Shown here: one piece after another, positions 1 to 3,678 of the stretch
How positions within the stretch are numbered: position 1 is the first letter of the stretch
Layout: each line of letters begins with the position of its first letter
DNA from: Clostridia bacterium
GTDB lineage: Bacteria > Bacillota_A > Clostridia > Oscillospirales > Acutalibacteraceae
Direction: 5' to 3'
DNA: 5,596 nt
NCBI GenBank assembly: GCA_017423885.1
Contig: JAFPCJ010000128.1
Coordinates: forward strand, 1 to 5,596
The notes under the pieces: model-generated
Told to the model about the DNA's origin: nothing
Database searches by the model: none
Seen by the model: the letters and a program-made list of their open reading frames with translations, nothing else
Program-made: the position numbers and the translations under genes

Positions 1-2
1 GA

Positions 3-683
3 TGCACACCTGCCAATAACCCCTGGCTTTTGGTTATGGAGTATGTGGATAAGTATGATGTGTACGACCACCCCACTACCTGCCATCAGGAAAATACAGG
101 AAATACCATTGTTTCAGCGCTTGGGGTGCAGCCTTACGAAACCGAAGCGTATAAGCTTTTTGTGGGTCACGGCATCCCGAATCTTATTGAGCGTATCGTT
201 CCGAAGGAAATGCATACAAAAGAGCTTCTTGACGCATGCTTCGTGCATTTTATGGAGCATTACAGAGCACATTACCTTGATAAGACCGATGTGTACGATG
301 GTATGCCGATGCTCGTGTCAGAGCTTCGGAAAAAGGGAATCAAAACGGCGGTGGTCTCCAATAAAATTCAGGAGATGACCGAGCGTATCGTCCAAAAGCT
401 TTACGGCAATTCGTTTGACCTTGTGCTCGGAAAGCGTCAGGAGCTACCTGCAAAGCCTGACCCTGCAATGCTGTTTTACGCCTGCCGAGAGCTTGGAGTA
501 GAGCCGGAAAGCTGTGCCTTTGTGGGCGACTCGGGTATGGATATGGCGGCGGCAAACGCGGCTTCTATGTGGGCGGTCGGCGTGCTTTGGGGCTTCAGAA
601 GCCGTGAAGAGCTTGAAAATAACGGCTCACAGTATTTAGCCCGAGATGCACAGGAGTTGTTAAATTGTCTGACAGATATCTGA
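3..683 (+). CDS. HAD-superfamily hydrolase, phosphoglycolate phosphatase-like (5'-partial or N-terminally disrupted)
   Basis: This is a predicted cytoplasmic phosphatase of HAD subfamily IA (Gph/PGP-like), which hydrolyses small phosphomonoesters; the substrate is not deducible. The frame is open to the left edge, and residues below count from a TTG at 30. Visible: a cap-region segment KLFVGHGIPNLIER (42-55) typical of Gph proteins; motif II AVVSNK with Ser110; motif III Lys142 in LPAKPDP; motif IV FVGDSGMD with Asp167 and Asp171 for Mg2+. The N-terminal nucleophile motif DxDGT is absent. About 15-20 residues before the cap the frame reads YDVYDHPTT, where a family member would read something like YDVDGTL. 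The TTG at 30 has no ribosome binding site, so the true start is probably outside the window. The 3' end overlaps the MFS gene by 19 nt. Family is confident; whether the gene is intact is unclear. Confidence 0.85.
   Translation, partial: CTPANNPWLLVMEYVDKYDVYDHPTTCHQENTGNTIVSALGVQPYETEAYKLFVGHGIPNLIERIVPKEMHTKELLDACFVHFMEHYRAHYLDKTDVYDGMPMLVSELRKKGIKTAVVSNKIQEMTERIVQKLYGNSFDLVLGKRQELPAKPDPAMLFYACRELGVEPESCAFVGDSGMDMAAANAASMWAVGVLWGFRSREELENNGSQYLARDAQELLNCLTDI
652..667 (+). promoter_or_regulatory. Shine-Dalgarno fixing a TTG start for the MFS gene
   Basis: AGGAG at 652-656 lies 8 nt before a TTG at 665-667, inside the 3' end of the HAD gene. No ATG with comparable spacing precedes the first transmembrane helix. 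The site therefore supports a TTG start and translational coupling to the upstream phosphatase. Confidence 0.7.
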
Positions 684-1861
684 AAACGCGCTTGACTTGC
701 TACAGCGGCTATGTTGTGCAGGCGGTCATAAATAATTTTCTGCCTATCCTCTTTGTGGTCTTGCAGGACGAATATGCACTTTCCTATGAAAAGCTCGGCA
801 GAATAATACTTGTAAACTTTTCCATGCAGCTTGTTGCCGATATCTGCACACCTGCCTTTGTAAAAAGGCTCGGCTACCGCATGTCGGCGGTGTTGAGTCA
901 GCTTTTGTCATTTATCGGCTTTTGGATGCTTGCGATACTTCCGTCACTCTTGGATGATGCGTATAAGGGAATACTTTGCTCGGTTCTGGTGTACGCCTTC
1001 GGAAGCGGACTTATGGAGGTGCTTTTAAGCCCTATTATCGAGTGCTTGCCCTCTAAAAGCCGAAGCTCAAGTATGGCGATACTTCATTCCTTTTATAGCT
1101 GGGGTCAGGCGCTTGCGGTGGTGGCTACTACTGCACTCGTGTTCCTTCTCGGCGGCGAAAATTGGCGCTTTATTCCGCTTTTGTGGTCGGTTTTACCTGC
1201 TGTTAACGCGGTTTCGTTTCTGCGCGTGGCAATGCCATCGCCAAAGACCGAGGGTAAAGGGGAGCGTATCAAAAAAATGGTGCTTTCGCGTGAGTTTATC
1301 TGCCTTGCAGTCTTTATGTTCTGCGCGGGTGCAAGCGAGATAGCAATGGCGGAATGGGCATCGGTGTTTACTCAAAGGGGACTTGGTGTAAATAAGGTTC
1401 TGGGCGACCTTTTGGGTCCTTGCGCCTTTGCATTGTTTATGGGAGCGGGACGAGTTATCTTTGCCGCATTTTCGGGAAAGCTTCAGATAAAAAAACTGCT
1501 TTTTGTAAACAATTTGCTTTGCGCGGCTTGCTACCTTACGGCGGCACTTTCCCGCCACCCTGTACCTGCGCTCATAGCCTGCGCTCTTTGCGGCTTTGCC
1601 ATAAGTCTTGCATGGCCCTCTACCTATTCTATGGCGTCCGAGCGCTTTCCCTTGGGTTCAGCGGTGATGTTCAGCATCCTTGCTGTCTGCGGCGACCTCG
1701 GCTGTGCTGTGGGACCGTGGATTTTGGGACTTATTGCTGACCGCTTTTCCTTGCACGCAGGTATGCTTGTGTGCGCTGTTTTTCCTGTGATAATGATAGT
1801 GTCAAGTATAGTTCAGGGTGACACAAATAAAAAAACCGTTGCAAAAACAGACGATATATAA
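665..1861 (+). CDS. Major facilitator superfamily (MFS) transporter
   Basis: A 398-residue integral membrane protein of normal MFS length, predicted to have 12 helices in two six-helix halves split by a charged loop at about 190-208 (PSPKTEGKGERIKK). Helices start near residue 14. The short basic loop VKRLGYR (66-72) sits where the MFS signature loop between helices 2 and 3 is expected. A polar segment AGASEIAMAEWASVF (221-235) with Glu225, Glu230 and Trp231 falls in the first helix of the second half. It resembles the acidic/Trp segment of fucose-permease-like (FHS) sugar transporters, but that is only a similarity. The tail after residue 385 is hydrophilic. Start TTG at 665 is chosen for its AGGAG 8 nt upstream. 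It overlaps the HAD gene by 19 nt, so the two are probably co-translated. The substrate is unknown; a sugar or sugar-phosphate-related metabolite is a guess from the phosphatase neighbour. Confidence 0.9.
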   Translation: MSDRYLKTRLTCYSGYVVQAVINNFLPILFVVLQDEYALSYEKLGRIILVNFSMQLVADICTPAFVKRLGYRMSAVLSQLLSFIGFWMLAILPSLLDDAYKGILCSVLVYAFGSGLMEVLLSPIIECLPSKSRSSSMAILHSFYSWGQALAVVATTALVFLLGGENWRFIPLLWSVLPAVNAVSFLRVAMPSPKTEGKGERIKKMVLSREFICLAVFMFCAGASEIAMAEWASVFTQRGLGVNKVLGDLLGPCAFALFMGAGRVIFAAFSGKLQIKKLLFVNNLLCAACYLTAALSRHPVPALIACALCGFAISLAWPSTYSMASERFPLGSAVMFSILAVCGDLGCAVGPWILGLIADRFSLHAGMLVCAVFPVIMIVSSIVQGDTNKKTVAKTDDI

Positions 1862-1867
1862 TACAAT
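1839..1867 (+). promoter_or_regulatory. Candidate sigma-A promoter for the dCMP deaminase gene
   Basis: TTGCAA at 1839-1844 (4 of 6 to TTGACA), a 17 nt spacer, then TACAAT at 1862-1867 (5 of 6 to TATAAT). An overlapping TATAAT at 1857-1862 has no well-placed -35. The site spans the end of the MFS gene and would give a leader of roughly 20-25 nt. It suggests that the deaminase can be transcribed separately from the HAD-MFS pair. Pattern evidence only. Confidence 0.4.
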
Positions 1868-1885
1868 AGAAAAAAAGAAAATGTT

Positions 1886-1892
1886 GGGGTGA
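1886..1892 (+). promoter_or_regulatory. Shine-Dalgarno for the dCMP deaminase
   Basis: GGGGTGA at 1886-1892 matches the GGTGA part of the anti-16S complement. It lies 4 nt before ATG at 1897, which is a short spacing but with the extended GGTGA register. Confidence 0.55.
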
Positions 1893-1896
1893 AATT

Positions 1897-2373
1897 ATGA
1901 AACGCGAGGACTATTTAAGCTGGGATGAATATTTCATGGGGATAGCTCTGCTTTCATCCATGAGAAGTAAGGACCCTTCAACGCAGGTGGGCGCCTGCAT
2001 AGTGGATGGCGATAAGCGCATCCGTTCAATGGGCTATAACGGTATGCCGAGGTGCTGTAGCGACGAGGAGTACCCTTGGGGCAGAGGAGATGGGCTTGAC
2101 TCAAAATACCTTTACGTCTGCCATGCTGAGCTTAACGCTATACTTAATTCCAATAACGGCTCGGTTCGCGGATGTACCTGCTATACAACACTTTTCCCCT
2201 GCAATGAGTGCGCCAAGGCATTGATTCAGGCAGGCGTTGCAGAGGTAGTGTATATGAGTGATAAGTATGCCGAGAGTGACAGCGTGCGCGCATCCAAGCG
2301 TATGTTTGATTCGGCAGGCGTTAAGTATCGCGAGTACATACCGGCACAAAAGACCACCAAGCTCGATCTGTAA
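1897..2373 (+). CDS. Deoxycytidylate (dCMP) deaminase
   Basis: A 158-residue cytosolic zinc enzyme predicted to convert dCMP to dUMP, feeding thymidylate synthesis. The zinc/catalytic motif is complete: CHAELNAI with zinc ligand His76 and proton-shuttle Glu78, and PCNEC with zinc ligands Cys102 and Cys105. The N-terminal DPSTQVGACIVD (27-38) and the substrate-loop segment YNGMPRCCSDEEYPW (47-61) are typical of dCMP deaminases and separate them from tRNA adenosine or cytidine deaminases. Length is normal. The ATG at 1897 fits both the family N-terminus (SWDEYFMGIALLSS) and the GGGGTGA site upstream. It begins 35 nt after the MFS stop, so read-through from the upstream pair is possible, with a candidate promoter of its own. 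In Bacillus the homologue is named comEB, but the name says little about competence here. Family assignment is firm. Confidence 0.95.
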   Translation: MKREDYLSWDEYFMGIALLSSMRSKDPSTQVGACIVDGDKRIRSMGYNGMPRCCSDEEYPWGRGDGLDSKYLYVCHAELNAILNSNNGSVRGCTCYTTLFPCNECAKALIQAGVAEVVYMSDKYAESDSVRASKRMFDSAGVKYREYIPAQKTTKLDL

Positions 2374-2458
2374 ACGGAAGAAGAATATAAATATCATTGC
2401 CGTAGGGCTTTTTCTCCGACTTGTCCGTATTTTTTTCAAATCCTATGGCGTCTCACCG

Positions 2459-2500
2459 CGTAGGGACAGACCGGACGGTAAGTCCCTGCGAATTGCCGTC
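2459..2500. repeat. Palindromic element with two competing hairpins
   Basis: CGTAGGGAC (2459-2467) pairs with GTCCCTGCG (2482-2490) as a 9 bp stem with one G-U pair, and an inner ACC/GGT (2470-2472 with 2477-2479) extends the fold. Alternatively GACGGTAA (2474-2481) pairs with TTGCCGTC (2493-2500), 8 bp with one G-U. The two folds share bases and exclude each other. No T-run follows on the + strand, so it is not an ordinary terminator. It may be a dispersed intergenic palindrome; copy number cannot be judged from one window. Confidence 0.5.
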
Positions 2501-2523
2501 TAAAAAAGATCCATTTAATAAAA

Positions 2524-2563
2524 AAAGAGAACAACTCGTCCCTTGGGAAGAATTGTTCTCTTT
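2524..2563. terminator. Bidirectional intrinsic terminator between convergent genes
   Basis: AAAGAGAACAA (2524-2534) and TTGTTCTCTTT (2553-2563) form a perfect 11 bp inverted repeat around an 18 nt loop that itself holds TCC/GGA. On the minus strand the stem is followed by a run of seven T (complement of 2520-2526), a strong terminator for the AraC gene, whose stop is 27 nt away. On the + strand it is followed by T-rich sequence with several TTTT blocks (2567-2583) and would end transcription from the deaminase side. Confidence 0.85.
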
Positions 2564-2589
2564 AGCTTTTTATTGCTTTTTACTTTGAT

Positions 2590-3513
2590 TTAAGGATGCT
2601 TGACCTTCAAAAATTCAGAGGGTAAAAGTCCTGTGTTCTGCTTGTAAACGCGGCTGAAATAGCCTGAATCCTGATATCCTGTCATACCTGCGATCTCGGT
2701 AATGTTGTACTTGCCCGAGCGCAAAAGCTCGGTAGCCTTTTCCATGCGGACATCGGTCAGAAAACGGTTGAGGCTCTTGCCTGTACGAAGCTTGAATTGC
2801 TTTCGCAGATTTGAATATGAATAGCCGTAAATAATGGCAATGGCATGAAAATGTATATCCTCGTTGTAATGACTGTAAATATGCTGAATGATCGCTGAAA
2901 TGTGGTCTCCGTCATCGGTGCTAACAGGCATTATCTCGGAACGGATGCCTGTAATTATGATCTTGAGAATGTTGAGCATACCGCATTTCATATCTATTTC
3001 ATAGGCAAATTCCTTTTTCTGGAAGCAGTCATTAAGCGATTTGAGAAGGTGAATAAGCTCGGTAGTATGAGACATGTGCATCTTTTTAGGCAGGGTTATA
3101 TCACCTATGGAGTATATGATGCGCTTGTTGAGCTGTTGGTCAATGGGAATGGCTGTAATATTGCGCTTGTTGAGCTTGTTTATATATGTATCGGTAGGGG
3201 AGAAATCAATGTTATCATCCATATATGAAACATCAAAATGTATGGAATAATAATCGCAGACCGTACCCTCGGGGATGTAACGGCGGTGGCGTATCATCGG
3301 CTCCATGATATGCAGATCGTTTGCCTTGAGAGTATAGGAATCGGTCTCTTCAAGTACGGTCATTTCACCGTCAACCACAAAAATAAGCTCGTAATCGTAG
3401 ATATATCGCCAAGGGATGTAATAGTTTTCGTTGCAGGCATCCGACTGATGGTGGATATATCTTACATACGGCGATATATTTAGGAAGCTTAAGGAATTGT
3501 CTTCTTTTGCCAT
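2590..3513 (-). CDS. AraC-family transcriptional regulator
   Basis: A 307-residue DNA-binding regulator. The N-terminal part, about 30-100, is an AraC-type cupin ligand-binding domain: WRYIYDYELIFVVDGEMTVLEE (35-56), then TLKANDLHIMEPMIRHRR (61-78) and YYSIHFD (88-94). The C-terminal ~100 residues hold the two helix-turn-helix units of the family. HTH1 is near 221-241 (HFHAIAIIYGYSYSNLRKQFK). HTH2 is near 270-292, with the signature ITEIAGMTGYQDSGYFSRVYKQNTGLLPSEF spanning 271-301. A longer frame begins at a TTG at 3558, but that codon lies within the promoter. The ATG at 3513 is preceded by GAGAGGTGA and is preferred. It is divergent from the secreted repeat-protein gene, the usual layout of an AraC regulator and its target. 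The ligand is unknown; a carbohydrate is typical of this family. It may autoregulate through the repeated intergenic sites. Confidence 0.93.
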   Translation of the reverse strand: MAKEDNSLSFLNISPYVRYIHHQSDACNENYYIPWRYIYDYELIFVVDGEMTVLEETDSYTLKANDLHIMEPMIRHRRYIPEGTVCDYYSIHFDVSYMDDNIDFSPTDTYINKLNKRNITAIPIDQQLNKRIIYSIGDITLPKKMHMSHTTELIHLLKSLNDCFQKKEFAYEIDMKCGMLNILKIIITGIRSEIMPVSTDDGDHISAIIQHIYSHYNEDIHFHAIAIIYGYSYSNLRKQFKLRTGKSLNRFLTDVRMEKATELLRSGKYNITEIAGMTGYQDSGYFSRVYKQNTGLLPSEFLKVKHP

Positions 3514-3517
3514 TTGA

Positions 3518-3526
3518 ATCACCTCT
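3518..3526 (-). promoter_or_regulatory. Shine-Dalgarno deciding the AraC-gene start
   Basis: Read on the minus strand, GAGAGGTGA sits a few bases before the ATG at 3513. It matches the 16S-complementary sequence and fixes that ATG rather than the TTG at 3558. Confidence 0.7.
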
Positions 3527-3537
3527 CTATGTATGCT

Positions 3538-3566
3538 ATTATATAAAAAGAGTGGCAAAATTGCAA
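3538..3566 (-). promoter_or_regulatory. Sigma-A promoter of the AraC-family gene
   Basis: On the minus strand, TTGCAA (3566-3561), a 17 nt spacer, then a perfect TATAAT (3543-3538). Transcription would begin near 3531, leaving a leader of roughly 18 nt that contains the ribosome binding site. One of the two GCAAAATTGC sites (3555-3564) overlaps the -35 and the adjoining spacer, a position suited to autorepression. Confidence 0.7.
3555..3564. promoter_or_regulatory. Candidate operator, copy 1 (GCAAAATTGC)
   Basis: A hyphenated palindrome, GCAA-AA-TTGC, overlapping the -35 region of the AraC-gene promoter. An identical 10-mer recurs at 3624-3633 in the same 165 bp intergenic space. The repeat is seen directly; binding by the neighbouring AraC protein is inferred. 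Confidence 0.4.
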
Positions 3567-3607
3567 CTGTTATGTGTATTTTTTATCAAAAAGTCCGCAT
3601 TTTGGGT

Positions 3608-3614
3608 CAAAATT
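3608..3614. promoter_or_regulatory. Third CAAAATT copy, possible half-site
   Basis: CAAAATT, the core of the two GCAAAATTGC sites, appears again here in the same orientation. It lies 52 bp from the copy-1 core and 17 bp from the copy-2 core. In an AT-rich spacer this could be chance. Confidence 0.25.
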
Positions 3615-3623
3615 TACTATCGC

Positions 3624-3633
3624 GCAAAATTGC
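3624..3633. promoter_or_regulatory. Candidate operator, copy 2 (GCAAAATTGC)
   Basis: The second identical GCAAAATTGC lies 69 bp from copy 1. It covers the place where a -35 for the TATAAT at 3646-3651 should be. Since no good -35 is present there, an activator bound here could recruit RNA polymerase. Confidence 0.4.
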
Positions 3634-3645
3634 CCTATGGTAAAA

Positions 3646-3651
3646 TATAAT
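3646..3651 (+). promoter_or_regulatory. -10 box of the secreted repeat-protein gene
   Basis: A perfect TATAAT, with transcription expected near 3658, 6 nt before the ribosome binding site. The hexamer 17 nt upstream (CGCAAA at 3623-3628) is a poor match to TTGACA, which fits a promoter that depends on an activator. Confidence 0.5.
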
Positions 3652-3663
3652 TGCCAAATTATA

Positions 3664-3672
3664 AAAGGAGGT
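3664..3672 (+). promoter_or_regulatory. Strong Shine-Dalgarno of the secreted repeat-protein gene
   Basis: AAAGGAGGT at 3664-3672 is a near-full complement of the 16S 3' end, 6 nt before ATG at 3679. It indicates high translation and fixes the start. Confidence 0.85.
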
Positions 3673-3678
3673 CTATTT

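Noticed and set aside
2374..2440. A separate terminator immediately after the deaminase gene (T-run at 2430-2436)
   Set aside because: The T-run is preceded only by a weak ACGGA/TCCGT pairing with a loop of about 46 nt. The convincing terminator is at 2524-2563.
2902..3483. Plus-strand open frames inside the AraC-family gene
   Set aside because: Antisense shadows; the minus frame has complete cupin and double-HTH signatures.
3514..3558. 15-residue N-terminal extension of the AraC protein from a TTG
   Set aside because: The extension overlaps the predicted promoter and would start upstream of the transcription start. The ATG at 3513 has a good ribosome binding site.
3514..3678. Riboswitch or CRISPR repeats in the divergent spacer
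   Set aside because: Leaders are too short for a riboswitch, and the repeated 10-mers lack the unit length and regular spacing of a CRISPR array.
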